Shown here piece after piece: positions 26,079-34,641 of a stretch of 64,000 nt of DNA; positions within the stretch are counted from its first letter, which is position 1, and each line of letters begins with the position of its first letter. The translations under genes were made by a program, and so were the position numbers. This DNA comes from Desulfuromonadales bacterium (GTDB lineage: Bacteria; Desulfobacterota; Desulfuromonadia; Geobacterales; Pseudopelobacteraceae): NCBI GenBank assembly GCA_013349325.1, contig DUZX01000013.1, positions 1 through 64,000 of the forward strand, in the 5' to 3' direction. The notes below the pieces were generated by a model. That model had not been told where the DNA came from, did no database searches, and saw only the letters and a list, made by a program, of their open reading frames with translations.

Positions 26079-28958
26079 ATGACCGACTTCTACCGTAACA
26101 ACCCCTTGATTCATCGCGATCGTCGTCTTGGCGCGTCCACTTCCGAGTGGGTACGTTCTTTTGCCTGCGAAGACCTGAAACCGCTGATCGTCTGCCGTGG
26201 TCCAATCCGTAAGGAAGCCATGGATGTCTTTACCGAAATGGGGATCAGCCATTTTGGAATTCTGCTCTCGGAAAAAGATTCGATCGTCTACCCCAACGCA
26301 TTGGCGCCCGAATTGCGCCAGCTGACAGATTCCAGTCGCGTTCATCGCGTGCCCGATTACAGCGGCGCCAGCAAGGAAGAGCGCGTCGAGCGCATCAACC
26401 AGATTATTCAGATTGCCAAAGATAATAATTACGATTCTGTTTTTGCCGGTTACGGATTTATGGCTGAAGATGAAGAGTTTGTGGCTGCCATTGAGGAGGC
26501 CGGACTCTCCTTTATTGGCCCCAATTCCCTTACTCAGGCGAATGCCGGTAAAAAAGACGAAGCTAAACGTACGGCACTTTCAGTCGGCGTCAGCGTAACC
26601 CCCGGTATCAATAACGTTACCGCCCGCACGCTGGTTAAAAAGTATGGCACCCGCGACAAACTGCTGGCACTGGTCAAGACCCACGGACTGGATCTTCCGG
26701 CAGAGCTGCTGAATGACAAAAAACTCTCGCTTGAAGACCTTGCTGATCAGATCCTGTACACGTCCTACGACAAGGGGCTGGATCTCTATACGATCGAAGA
26801 GCTTTCTGATCAGGTAAAAATGGAAGTGGAAGCGATGTTCAAAGAGTACCCTGCCAGCCGTATCCGTCTCAAGGCGATCGGTGGCGGTGGCGGTAAAGGT
26901 CAGCGTATTCTCGGCGCATCACTGCTGGGGATCAAGAAACCTTCAGAAAAACAGATTCAAGAGGCCTCCGCCGATACCGCCACGCTGGTACGCGAAGTTC
27001 TGAATGAAGTCAAGGCCAACGGCGTCGGCGACAACAAGAACGTCCTGGTCGAGCTGAATATCGAGCAGACCCGTCACAACGAGATTCAGCTGGTCGGTAA
27101 CGGCGAATGGTGCGTCTCGCTGGGTGGACGTGACTGTTCGCTGCAGATGCACGAACAGAAACTGCTGGAAATTTCTGTTACCCAGGAATCACTGGTGCTT
27201 GCAATTGATAAAGCGAAGAAAGCCGGTCGCAAAGCTGAAGTCAAGGCGCTGGAAAATGATCTGAATGTTCTCAAGCGGATGGAAGACGATTCGACCAAAT
27301 TCGGTGTGGCTGTCGGCCTCGACTCTGCTTCCACCTTCGAGTGCATCGTGGATCGCGACCGCTACTATTTCATGGAGGTCAACACCCGTATCCAGGTTGA
27401 GCACCGCGTATCCGAACTCTGCTACGCGCTTAAATTCACTAATCCCAAAGATAAAAAAGATTTCTTTATTGTTGAGTCGCTGGTTGAAATGATGGGGCTC
27501 CTGGCGCGCCACAAAAAACGGCTCCCCAAGCCGGAGCGGATTCCACGCTACAGTGCCGCTGCCGAAGCACGTTTGAATGCTACCGACTGTTCTCTTTCAC
27601 CGCACGCCGGCGGTATGATCCGTTTCTGGTCAGCGCCGATCGAAGGAGAAATTCGCGACGATCAGGGTATCTGCATGGTCAACCCTGATACCGGCATGTT
27701 CATGCGCTATAAAGTTGCCGGCGCGTACGATTCCAACATCGCTCTGCTGCTGACCAAGGGCGAGGATCGACTGGCCAGCTATCAGCATCTCTCCAAAGTT
27801 CTGGGAAAAACCATCCTGCGTGGTACGGACCTGGCGACCAACCTTGAGTTCCACTACGGACTGGTAAACTGGTTCCTCGGCCAGAACGTAATGGCCAAGC
27901 CGACCACCCGTTTTGTCGTACCTTACCTGACATTGATGGGGTTATTGAAAGAGGAAACCAGCAAGCTGGATACGGTCTTCGCCTTCTTCCAGATGAAAAA
28001 GGCCTACGCCAAAAAAATGGCTGAACAGTTTCCGGAAGATCCGAAGGTGGGCAAGGAGATGTCCGCCATTCTTGACCGCAAGGGGACTCTGGTTACCCGT
28101 CCGATGGACAAGCTGATTGAAGATCCGCATCTGCTCTCCGGCTGGCTGTCTCTCAACCGGGCAAACTTCAGTATACAGAAAGGAAACGTTGTCTGGCATG
28201 GCAATCCTTTCATCATTCTGGCTGATACCTACGAATACCTCAATATGTCCTGGAACCCCCAGGCTCCTGCGGCCGAAGTTATCTGGGAGCATGATAATGA
28301 GCTGCTACAGAAGGGTATCCGCTTTTACAGCACCCTGTCGGAGCGCTTCAAACTGGGTATGCATGAATTCGACAAGCTGTCTGCCCTGGTTGCCAAAGAT
28401 AAACCGCAAGCCGGTTTCAGTGCTGAAGAGTGGGAACAGATTCGTCAGGCGCACACCGGCTTTGAAGCGGGACTTGAACTGCTCGGCATGTTGTTCAGCG
28501 TGGCTGAAAAAATCAAATTCTGGGATTTCAAGATCGAAGACGATCTCGAGGTTACCATTCCTGAGTACCTGCATGATACAGAGCTGCAGGCCCGTATGAA
28601 AAAAATACTGGTTCCGCCGCCCTCCACCAAGGCGGATGAAATCGTCGCCATCTGCGGCGGTATGTACTACGGTCAGGAAGCACCCGGTCTGCCGATGTTT
28701 GTCAGCGAAGGTATGCATTTTGAAAAGGGACAGGCGCTCTACATCATCGAAGTTATGAAAATGTTTAACACTGTCCGGGCTGTTTTCTCCGGTACAATTG
28801 ACAAGATCATCATGCAGGGTGTTGACGGTTCCATCGTTCAGAAAGGGCAGCCGCTCTTCAAGATCACGCCGGATGAAAAATTTGTAGATATTGATCCTAA
28901 AGAGCTGGAACGGGAAAAACGGGAGCGCACCTCAGAGTATCTGCGCCAGGTTCTGTAA
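26079..28958 (+). CDS. Long biotin carboxylase with C-terminal biotinyl domain
   Basis: This 959-residue protein carboxylates its own biotin. The N-terminal region is a biotin carboxylase with ATP-grasp loop 'KAIGGGGGKGQRIL' near residue 266 and 'EVNTRIQVEHRVSE' near 433. Compared with a standard 450-residue carboxylase there is extra sequence at about 180-260 (before the glycine loop) and a roughly 350-residue segment of unknown fold between the carboxylase and the biotin domain. Biotin attaches at K894 in 'EVMKMFN'. It pairs with the carboxyltransferase upstream. It lacks a carboxyltransferase domain of its own, so it is not a pyruvate carboxylase. Confidence 0.9.
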   Translation: MTDFYRNNPLIHRDRRLGASTSEWVRSFACEDLKPLIVCRGPIRKEAMDVFTEMGISHFGILLSEKDSIVYPNALAPELRQLTDSSRVHRVPDYSGASKEERVERINQIIQIAKDNNYDSVFAGYGFMAEDEEFVAAIEEAGLSFIGPNSLTQANAGKKDEAKRTALSVGVSVTPGINNVTARTLVKKYGTRDKLLALVKTHGLDLPAELLNDKKLSLEDLADQILYTSYDKGLDLYTIEELSDQVKMEVEAMFKEYPASRIRLKAIGGGGGKGQRILGASLLGIKKPSEKQIQEASADTATLVREVLNEVKANGVGDNKNVLVELNIEQTRHNEIQLVGNGEWCVSLGGRDCSLQMHEQKLLEISVTQESLVLAIDKAKKAGRKAEVKALENDLNVLKRMEDDSTKFGVAVGLDSASTFECIVDRDRYYFMEVNTRIQVEHRVSELCYALKFTNPKDKKDFFIVESLVEMMGLLARHKKRLPKPERIPRYSAAAEARLNATDCSLSPHAGGMIRFWSAPIEGEIRDDQGICMVNPDTGMFMRYKVAGAYDSNIALLLTKGEDRLASYQHLSKVLGKTILRGTDLATNLEFHYGLVNWFLGQNVMAKPTTRFVVPYLTLMGLLKEETSKLDTVFAFFQMKKAYAKKMAEQFPEDPKVGKEMSAILDRKGTLVTRPMDKLIEDPHLLSGWLSLNRANFSIQKGNVVWHGNPFIILADTYEYLNMSWNPQAPAAEVIWEHDNELLQKGIRFYSTLSERFKLGMHEFDKLSALVAKDKPQAGFSAEEWEQIRQAHTGFEAGLELLGMLFSVAEKIKFWDFKIEDDLEVTIPEYLHDTELQARMKKILVPPPSTKADEIVAICGGMYYGQEAPGLPMFVSEGMHFEKGQALYIIEVMKMFNTVRAVFSGTIDKIIMQGVDGSIVQKGQPLFKITPDEKFVDIDPKELEREKRERTSEYLRQVL

Positions 28959-28975
28959 AAAACGAGGAGGTTACT

Positions 28976-29611
28976 GTGAGAAAAGGCAAGCTTATTGTTA
29001 TAGAAGGTATCAACGGTTCCGGTCAGCAGGTGAAAGCGGGTATAGTTGCGATACATAAGGCCCTGACTGAAAGTGGACATGAAGTTATCGAGTGTGCCAA
29101 CCCGGATTCCGGGCGTGCCAAAGAGCTGGGCATCGAAAATGTATTCAATTGGCCGTTCGGTTCAGATGCACGGGCAGATTTTTTTCTCGAATGTGCGGTG
29201 CGTACGCAGATTTTTAAAAATATTGTCAGGCCCGCCTTGGATCAGGAAAAGATCGTACTGTGCAAACAATCCGGAATTTCGTCGCTGGCAAACGCCTGGG
29301 TTAGCGGTGCTACGCGTCAGTTTGACGTGATGCGGCATCTGGAAAAAATATCGCGCGGATTTCTGTTTGAAGAAGAAATCTATCCGGATTTAACCATCTT
29401 CATGGATTTCCCGCCTGAAGAAGCTTTCGAGCGGATCGAGGATGTCCTTCAGATTCATCATGATGGCGGTTTGGAATATTATCAGCGCATGCAGGAGTTT
29501 TATCTCAAAGAAATCAAGCGCTGGCATGGACTCAGGGTGGATGCCTCCGCTCTCAGGCCACAGGAAGAAATCGCCGCCGAGATGTTGGCAGCGGTAAAAG
29601 CAATTCTGTAA
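28976..29611 (+). CDS. Thymidylate-kinase-like protein lacking catalytic residues
   Basis: This 211-residue protein has the thymidylate kinase fold ('KLIVIEGINGSGQQVKAG', 'PDLTIFMDFPPEEAFERIEDV', 'YYQRMQEFYLKE'). The P-loop reads GINGSGQQV where active enzymes have GxDGSGKST, so the lysine and the following Ser/Thr are replaced (Q17, Q18). The catalytic DR(Y/F) motif is also gone ('VLCKQSGISSLANAW'). I infer a pseudoenzyme or a protein with another activity. It begins at GTG 28976 after GAGGAGG, 17 bp from the biotin carboxylase stop, so it is firmly in that operon. A conventional tmk must exist elsewhere. Confidence 0.8.
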   Translation: MRKGKLIVIEGINGSGQQVKAGIVAIHKALTESGHEVIECANPDSGRAKELGIENVFNWPFGSDARADFFLECAVRTQIFKNIVRPALDQEKIVLCKQSGISSLANAWVSGATRQFDVMRHLEKISRGFLFEEEIYPDLTIFMDFPPEEAFERIEDVLQIHHDGGLEYYQRMQEFYLKEIKRWHGLRVDASALRPQEEIAAEMLAAVKAIL

Positions 29612-29634
29612 AATATATTTTGTTCTTTTCCAAT

Positions 29635-29668
29635 CCCCCTTTTATTGCAAAGGGGGACTTTTTTTATA
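29635..29668 (+). terminator. Rho-independent terminator of the carboxylase operon
   Basis: CCCCCTTTtattgcAAAGGGGG (29635-29656) is followed by a short T tract, about 25 bp after the thymidylate-kinase-like gene. It separates the carboxylase operon from the mutase gene. Confidence 0.8.
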
Positions 29669-29713
29669 CATTCATATAATCGCAACAATGGATACAGAAA
29701 AAACAAATTCGAT

Positions 29714-29799
29714 GTAGGGGCGATGCCGTTGGCTCGCCCCAGCCGCAATAGCAAAAGTATTGCATGTTGCATCGGGGCGACCCGCCGGGTGCGCCCTAC
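29714..29799 (+). repeat. GTAGGGGCG-family repeat, copy 3 (86 bp)
   Basis: It begins GTAGGGGCG and ends GCGCCCTAC, with internal CGCCCC and GGGGCG hairpin arms and the shared CCGCAATAGC-like centre. It is more diverged from copies 1 and 2 than they are from each other. Confidence 0.8.
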
Positions 29800-29864
29800 A
29801 AAAAAATCTATGCCGTATGCACTATTGTTAATTATCAAACCGCTAGATCAACGGAGAAAACACC

Positions 29865-31517
29865 ATGAGTATTCAAGAAAAAAAACAGAAATGGAATGAA
29901 AAGGTTGCCAAGAGCCTTGCCAAGTCGCCGGAGCGTATGGACCCCTTTCTGACTTCATCCACTATCGAATTTGAGCGCTGTTTTACCCCCGATTTCGAGT
30001 ATCCCGGTTATGACGAAACGCTGGGACTGCCTGGTGAATACCCCTATACCAGAGGTGTTCAACCGACCATGTATCGCGGCCGCTTCTGGACCATGCGTCA
30101 GTACGCCGGTTTCGGCACCGCCAAAGAGTCCAACGAGCGTTATAAATATCTGCTTTCAGCCGGTCAGACCGGACTCTCAATCGCCTTCGACCTGCCGACC
30201 CAGATGGGGTATGACTCCGATGCCGGTATGAGTCTCGGCGAAGTCGGCAAAGTCGGTGTCGCCATCGACTCACTGGCCGACATGGAGATCCTTTTCGACG
30301 GCATCCCGCTCGATAAAGTCTCCACCTCAATGACGATCAACTCAACCGCTGCCATCCTGCTCTGCATGTACATCGCCGTTGCAGAAAAACAGGGCGTTTC
30401 GGCCGACAAGATTTCCGGCACGATTCAGAATGATATCCTCAAAGAGTACATGGCCCGTGGCACCTACATCTACCCGCCCAAAGAATCAATGCGCATCATT
30501 ACCGACATCTTCGCCTACTGCAAAGACCATGTACCCAAGTGGAACACGATCTCGATTTCCGGCTACCACATCCGCGAAGCCGGATCCAGCGCCGTGCAGG
30601 AAGTCGCCTTCACGCTGGCCGACGGCATTGCCTACGTCGATGCCGCCATCAAGGCCGGGCTTGAGGTCGACGAATTTGCGCCGCGTCTGGCGTTCTTCTT
30701 CAATTCCCACAACAATCTCTTTGAAGAGGTTGCAAAATTCCGTGCTGCCCGTCGCATCTGGGCCAGGATCATGAAAGAGCGCTTCGGCGCCAAGGATCCC
30801 AAGTCCCAGATGCTGCGCTTCCACACCCAGACGGCCGGCTGCACATTGACTGCCCAGCAGCCGGACAACAACATCATGCGCGTCACTATTCAGGCCCTGG
30901 CGGCCGTACTGGGCGGCACACAGTCGCTGCACACCAACTCGCGCGACGAAGCGCTGGCGCTGCCGACGGAGGATTCAGTCCGTATCGCCCTGCGTACTCA
31001 GCAGGTTATCGCCTACGAATCGGGCGCCGCCGACAGCGTCGATCCGCTGGCCGGTTCTTTCCTGATCGAGTCGCTGACCGACCAGATCGAAAAAGCCGCT
31101 CTGGAATATATCGAAAAGATTGATTCTTTGGGAGGCGCAGTCGAAGCCATCTCGCGCGGTTTCCAGCAGAAGGAGATCCAGGATTCTGCCTATGCCTATC
31201 AGAAGGATATCGAAAAGGATCAGCTGATCATCGTCGGCGTCAACAAATTCACCGTCGAGGAGCCGCCTCCGGCCGGTCTGCTGAAAGTCAAGGAGGAAGT
31301 GGAGATTTCACAGAAAGCGTCACTGGCAGCAATGAAAGCCGGCCGTAACGAGCAAGCGGTTCAGGAAGCACTGGCACTGCTGCTGACAGCAGCCAAGAGC
31401 ACGGACAACCTGATGCCGCACATCCTGAAAGCGGTCAAAGCCTACGCCACGCTGGGCGAGATAGCCGACGTGTTCAGAGGGGTATTCGGCAAGCACACGG
31501 AGACCGTGGTTCTTTGA
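29865..31517 (+). CDS. mcmA: Methylmalonyl-CoA mutase large (catalytic) subunit
   Basis: This 550-residue protein is the catalytic TIM-barrel part of a B12-dependent acyl-CoA mutase, interconverting methylmalonyl-CoA and succinyl-CoA. Y70 ('TMYRGRFW'), R198 ('[11 protein letters not shown]') and H235 ('ISGYH') match the residues that in methylmalonyl-CoA mutase (Y89, R207, H244 in Propionibacterium) select the carboxylated substrate, whereas isobutyryl-CoA mutases have Phe and Gln at the first two. The B12-binding domain is absent, so a separate small subunit is needed; it is not in this window. GGAGAAAA precedes ATG 29865. The epimerase follows, beyond an inserted GxxExxY cassette. Confidence 0.93.
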   Translation: MSIQEKKQKWNEKVAKSLAKSPERMDPFLTSSTIEFERCFTPDFEYPGYDETLGLPGEYPYTRGVQPTMYRGRFWTMRQYAGFGTAKESNERYKYLLSAGQTGLSIAFDLPTQMGYDSDAGMSLGEVGKVGVAIDSLADMEILFDGIPLDKVSTSMTINSTAAILLCMYIAVAEKQGVSADKISGTIQNDILKEYMARGTYIYPPKESMRIITDIFAYCKDHVPKWNTISISGYHIREAGSSAVQEVAFTLADGIAYVDAAIKAGLEVDEFAPRLAFFFNSHNNLFEEVAKFRAARRIWARIMKERFGAKDPKSQMLRFHTQTAGCTLTAQQPDNNIMRVTIQALAAVLGGTQSLHTNSRDEALALPTEDSVRIALRTQQVIAYESGAADSVDPLAGSFLIESLTDQIEKAALEYIEKIDSLGGAVEAISRGFQQKEIQDSAYAYQKDIEKDQLIIVGVNKFTVEEPPPAGLLKVKEEVEISQKASLAAMKAGRNEQAVQEALALLLTAAKSTDNLMPHILKAVKAYATLGEIADVFRGVFGKHTETVVL

Positions 31518-31537
31518 TTACAGTTAAGGCCAACTTC

Positions 31538-31976
31538 TCACCACGGAGTCACAGAGGACACTGAGAAATCATGTATCCAAATGGTGAACTGACAGGATTG
31601 ATTATTGAAGCAGCTATTGAGGTTCATAGACATTTGGGGCCCGGTTTAATCGAGTCTGTTTATGAAACCTGTTTTTCGTACGAGCTTCATGAGCGGAACC
31701 TCAATCATGAACGGCAAAAAGAAATCGCTTTGATCTACAAAGGTATTTCTCTTGACAGCACCTGTCGGCTCGATTTGGTTGTCGAAGGAAAAGTAATTGT
31801 CGAGTTGAAGAGTGTTGAACAGCTTCATCCACTGCATGAAGCTCAAATACTAACCTACCTTAAACTGACGGGGATAAAAACAGGTCTGCTGATAAATTTT
31901 AATAGCCGACTTTTAAAAGATGGTATCAGGCGATTTGTTTTATGATTCCCCTGTGTCCTCTGTGACTCAGTGGTGA
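31538..31976. mobile_element. GxxExxY cassette bounded by 24-bp inverted repeats
   Basis: The left end (31538-31561, TCACCACGGAGTCACAGAGG...) and the right end (31953-31976, reverse complement TCACCACTGAGTCACAGAGG...) agree at 23 of 24 positions. Between them is a single gene, 31571-31945, filling almost the whole interval. The cassette separates mcmA from the epimerase gene. The same end sequence appears without a gene at 25922-26030. Mobility is inferred, not shown; I do not see target-site duplications with confidence. Confidence 0.6.
31571..31945 (+). CDS. GxxExxY protein (PD-(D/E)XK nuclease-like)
   Basis: This 124-residue protein has the motif G25-L-I-E28-S-V-Y31 that names the GxxExxY family. 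A PD-(D/E)XK-type active site can be read: D68, then E78-L-K80 ('CRLDLVVEGKVIVELKSV'), then Q92-xxx-Y96 ('AQILTYL'). The family is assigned to that nuclease superfamily, but its biological role is not established as far as I know. Its start codon lies 9 bp inside the left inverted repeat and its stop 7 bp before the right one. It has nothing obvious to do with the surrounding methylmalonyl-CoA genes. Confidence 0.88.
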   Translation: MYPNGELTGLIIEAAIEVHRHLGPGLIESVYETCFSYELHERNLNHERQKEIALIYKGISLDSTCRLDLVVEGKVIVELKSVEQLHPLHEAQILTYLKLTGIKTGLLINFNSRLLKDGIRRFVL

Positions 31977-31996
31977 GGTTCTGAAAGGTAAATTTA

Positions 31997-32401
31997 ATGC
32001 TAGAGAAAATCAATCACATCGGAATTGCTGTCACATCGCTCGAAGCTACGCTCCCTTTTTATCGTGATAACCTCTCCATGCCGTTTGCCGGTATTGAGGA
32101 GGTGTCGGAGCAGATGGTGCGGGTCGCCATGCTGCAGGTTGGCGAGTCCAAGATCGAACTGCTGGAGCCGACGTCACCTGACAGCCCGGTTGCCAAGTTT
32201 ATCGAAAAGAACGGCCCCGGCATCCATCACATCGCCTACGAAGTGGCGGATATCGAGGCTGCCATCGCCAAGCTTACTGCTGATGGTGTGCGTATGATCG
32301 ACGCTCAGCCGCGCGCCGGTGCACACGGCACCCGCATCGCTTTTCTGCACCCCAAGGCAAGTAACGGGGTTTTGACGGAATTGTGCCAGTGTGGCCACTG
32401 A
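31997..32401 (+). CDS. mce: Methylmalonyl-CoA epimerase
   Basis: This 134-residue vicinal-oxygen-chelate protein interconverts the R and S forms of methylmalonyl-CoA, linking the carboxylase product to the mutase. Family motifs are 'INHIGIAVTSLE' (metal ligand H7), 'KIELLEP', 'GIHHIAYEV' (His 77/78), 'AGAHGTRIAFLHPK' and 'GVLTELCQ' (E128). Length is normal for the family. It follows the GxxExxY cassette by about 20 bp; before that insertion it would have adjoined mcmA. The downstream 470 bp are non-coding up to the porin. Confidence 0.95.
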   Translation: MLEKINHIGIAVTSLEATLPFYRDNLSMPFAGIEEVSEQMVRVAMLQVGESKIELLEPTSPDSPVAKFIEKNGPGIHHIAYEVADIEAAIAKLTADGVRMIDAQPRAGAHGTRIAFLHPKASNGVLTELCQCGH

Positions 32402-32487
32402 TTGTGTATACAGGTAGTGTATACAGGCATTACGGCCAGAATGATCCGTAGTTCCGGTTGGTTACAAAAATCAATTATCTTTTTTTC

Positions 32488-32522
32488 TTGACATCGTTTG
32501 ATTTGTGCTCTATTTTGCACAA
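32488..32522 (+). promoter_or_regulatory. Porin promoter with overlapping palindromic operator
   Basis: TTGACA (32488-32493), 17-bp spacer and TATTTT (32511-32516) make a good sigma-70 promoter. The palindrome TTGTGCTCTATTTTGCACAA (32503-32522; 6-bp arms, 8-bp spacer) covers the -10, so a repressor bound there should block transcription. The regulator is not identified. Confidence 0.65.
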
Positions 32523-32871
32523 CCAAATAGAACAGAAATACTGAAACATACGATCCTTCTAGTAGCTAACCGACTGATATTACGGTTAATCAGCACAAGC
32601 TGAGCCGCACAACCGGGAGCGAAATGCACTGTGAACGTTTCAGCAGCACACAAATTACGTCGTAGTCGTAGCTATACCCTTGGGTAGTCCGGTTTGTATG
32701 GGCTGTTCAGGGGTATTCGTGTTTCAACTGCATTAAGTTTGAAGTTTTAAACAGGTGTCATCGCAAATCCAACATGAAAGGTGGTGAAGAGCGCACACAA
32801 TTAAAATCTGACAGGCACGTTAACCGCAGTAGCAGCACGTATCTTATAAAAATTGAGGGAGGCACACACAC
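32523..32871 (+). other. Long untranslated leader of the porin gene
   Basis: If the promoter at 32488 is used, the porin message has a leader of about 345 nt. No open frame with a ribosome site was found. Several stems are possible (for example GCTGA near 32600 with TCAGC about 40 nt later), but no known riboswitch class could be matched by eye. The last 40 bases hold the porin ribosome site GAGGGAGG. Confidence 0.5.
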
Positions 32872-34257
32872 ATGAATTTGAAAAAAACCGTAGCAATCGC
32901 AGCAGCAGCAGGGGCACTGGCAGCAATCTCCGTACCGGCCATGGCATTTGAGAACGAGTTTCACGGGATTTTTAACTTTAAGACATATCTGTCAAATTTT
33001 GATAATGCTGGAGCAGGTTTTTTCGATCCGAACGCTACGAAGTCTGACAACAGAGCCAGCAATTATTTTGAACAGCGTACGCGTCTACAGTACACCGCCA
33101 AGGCCAGTGACGATCTGAAACTGGTTACGCAGTTTGAGCTTGATTCTACCTTTGGTGGAAATGGAGCTACAGGCTATAGAGGGATTCCGGGCGCCACAAC
33201 TGCTGCACAGGGAATTCAGAGCAGTAATAATGCCGGTAACCTGGATGCCGACAGCATCACGCTTGAAACCAAGCACGTGTATCTTGATTTCAAAGCTGGG
33301 CCGACTACGGTTAAAATTGGTATTCAGCCGTACAAAGATGCATTCAAGGGCATTTACCTTGATGCAGACATTTCAGCTCTGGCTACCTCAACAAAATTGG
33401 GCGGCTTAACTGTAGGTGCTGCGTTCTCACGAGTAAATATTGCTAACGATAAATCGGTAAATAAGCAAATTAACGTAATCTACAACGAATTTAACCGCGA
33501 TCTGTTCTTGTTGGACACATCGTACGCTTTGAGCAAAGATATTAAAGTCGGCGGCTCCTACTACCTTGACGTTGATTATACTACTCCAAATGGTGAAACC
33601 ACCATTCATACGCTTGGTTTGAATGCAGATGCTAAAATGGGACCACTGAACGTTAGTGGTTTTGCTGCCATGCAGCTTGGTAACAAGAAAGCAGCTGGTG
33701 GTAATAATTCATACCATGGCTATGCACTCAATGCCGCAGCTAAACTTGCTGTTGGCCCAGGTACTGCCAAAACAGCAATTCTCTTCACCTCCGGTGATGA
33801 TGGCAATGACAAGAGTATCAACTCATGGCAGACTCCGCTGAGCACCTACAGCGAATCCGGAATGATGATTCTGAACAGAAATGTTGCCGATGACGGACTG
33901 ACAACTGATGTTGCCCTTGCTCACACCACAAACAATAAAGATCGCGGCCAGATCCTCTATACACTTGGCTATGATGCTAAAATTGGTGCAAAAGCTTATG
34001 CCAACGCTAATGCAGGTATGCTGTGGGTTGCCAAGTCAACAAATGCTACCTACAACCCCAAGAAAAATGGTGGTGATCTGATGGCTGCTGAACTCAATCT
34101 TGAAGGTGGCTACAAACTGTATGATAACCTGACCGCAAAAGCACAGGTTGCATATGCAGTACTGGGTGGCTATTACAAAGACGGCGCTAAAAACGACGCT
34201 ACTAAAGATCCAGAAAACCCCTACACGGTTCGTCTTGGCCTGAGCTACGCATTCTAA
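32872..34257 (+). CDS. Outer-membrane porin
   Basis: This 461-residue protein has a signal peptide (MNLKKTVAIA... SVPAMA, cleavage after residue 25) and alternating amphipathic strands typical of a beta-barrel, ending in the outer-membrane signature aromatic residue ('VRLGLSYAF'). Residues 26-60 ('FENEFHGIFNFKTYLSNFDNAG') and 'NYFEQRTRLQYTAKASDDLKLVTQFELDSTFGG' match porin-like proteins known from Geobacter. The substrate is unknown. Position next to the propionate genes is not evidence of a shared role, since it has its own regulated promoter, a long leader and a terminator. Confidence 0.85.
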   Translation: MNLKKTVAIAAAAGALAAISVPAMAFENEFHGIFNFKTYLSNFDNAGAGFFDPNATKSDNRASNYFEQRTRLQYTAKASDDLKLVTQFELDSTFGGNGATGYRGIPGATTAAQGIQSSNNAGNLDADSITLETKHVYLDFKAGPTTVKIGIQPYKDAFKGIYLDADISALATSTKLGGLTVGAAFSRVNIANDKSVNKQINVIYNEFNRDLFLLDTSYALSKDIKVGGSYYLDVDYTTPNGETTIHTLGLNADAKMGPLNVSGFAAMQLGNKKAAGGNNSYHGYALNAAAKLAVGPGTAKTAILFTSGDDGNDKSINSWQTPLSTYSESGMMILNRNVADDGLTTDVALAHTTNNKDRGQILYTLGYDAKIGAKAYANANAGMLWVAKSTNATYNPKKNGGDLMAAELNLEGGYKLYDNLTAKAQVAYAVLGGYYKDGAKNDATKDPENPYTVRLGLSYAF

Positions 34258-34282
34258 ACTAAGTAACACCTGAAGTCCTGAA

Positions 34283-34309
34283 GGGCGGGAGCAATCCCGC
34301 CCTTTTTTT
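34283..34309 (+). terminator. Rho-independent terminator after porin
   Basis: GGGCGGGAGCAATCCCGCCC is followed by seven T residues, 26 bp after the porin stop. Confidence 0.95.
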
Positions 34310-34319
34310 ATTGCACTGC

Positions 34320-34336
34320 GTAACGACTTAGGTTAC
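34320..34336 (+). promoter_or_regulatory. Candidate HigA operator
   Basis: GTAAC-N7-GTTAC, a perfect 5-bp inverted repeat, lies nine bases upstream of the higB start codon. Placement suggests autoregulation by HigA; no promoter hexamers were confirmed. Confidence 0.35.
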
Positions 34337-34344
34337 AAACAGAC

Positions 34345-34623
34345 ATGATTATGAGCTTCCGACACAAAGGCTTGGCCTCTTTTTTTAGTACGGGCAGCAA
34401 GTCAGGTATCCAGGCGCACCACGAAAAAAAGTTGCGTCTTATACTTGGTCGGCTTGCTGTTGCACGAGAATTACGTGATATGAATTTGCCCGGATTAAGG
34501 ATGCATCCGCTTTCGGGTGATTTGAATGGATACATTGCGCTCGACGTATCCGGCAATTGGAGGATTGTTTTCCGCTTTGAGGGCAATGACGTTGCTGATG
34601 TTGATTATCTCGATTATCACTGA
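34345..34623 (+). CDS. higB: HigB-type ribosome-dependent mRNA endonuclease toxin
   Basis: This 92-residue RelE-superfamily toxin matches the HigB subgroup: 'MIMSFRHKGLASFFSTGSKSGIQAHHEKKLRLILGRLAVA' and 'MNLPGLRMHPLSGDLNGYIALDVSGNWRIVFRFEGNDVADVDYLDYH'. HigB cleaves mRNA on translating ribosomes. The first ATG (34345) aligns with the common family start. The antitoxin follows after 18 bp; toxin-first order is the standard arrangement for higBA. Both genes look intact, so this may be the one functional classical module in the patch. Confidence 0.93.
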   Translation: MIMSFRHKGLASFFSTGSKSGIQAHHEKKLRLILGRLAVARELRDMNLPGLRMHPLSGDLNGYIALDVSGNWRIVFRFEGNDVADVDYLDYH

Positions 34624-34641
34624 AACAAAAGGAGCAGGAGT

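Noticed and set aside
26079-28958. Pyruvate carboxylase.
   Set aside because: There is no carboxyltransferase domain between the biotin carboxylase and biotinyl parts, and a separate carboxyltransferase gene lies upstream.
28976-29611. Functional thymidylate kinase (tmk).
   Set aside because: The P-loop Lys/Ser and the DR motif are both replaced.
32570-32700. Cyclic-di-GMP (GEMM) or cobalamin riboswitch in the porin leader.
   Set aside because: A GGGAGCGAAATGC stretch only loosely resembles the GEMM GGGACGCAAAGCC core, and the other conserved blocks are missing. No B12 box is present.
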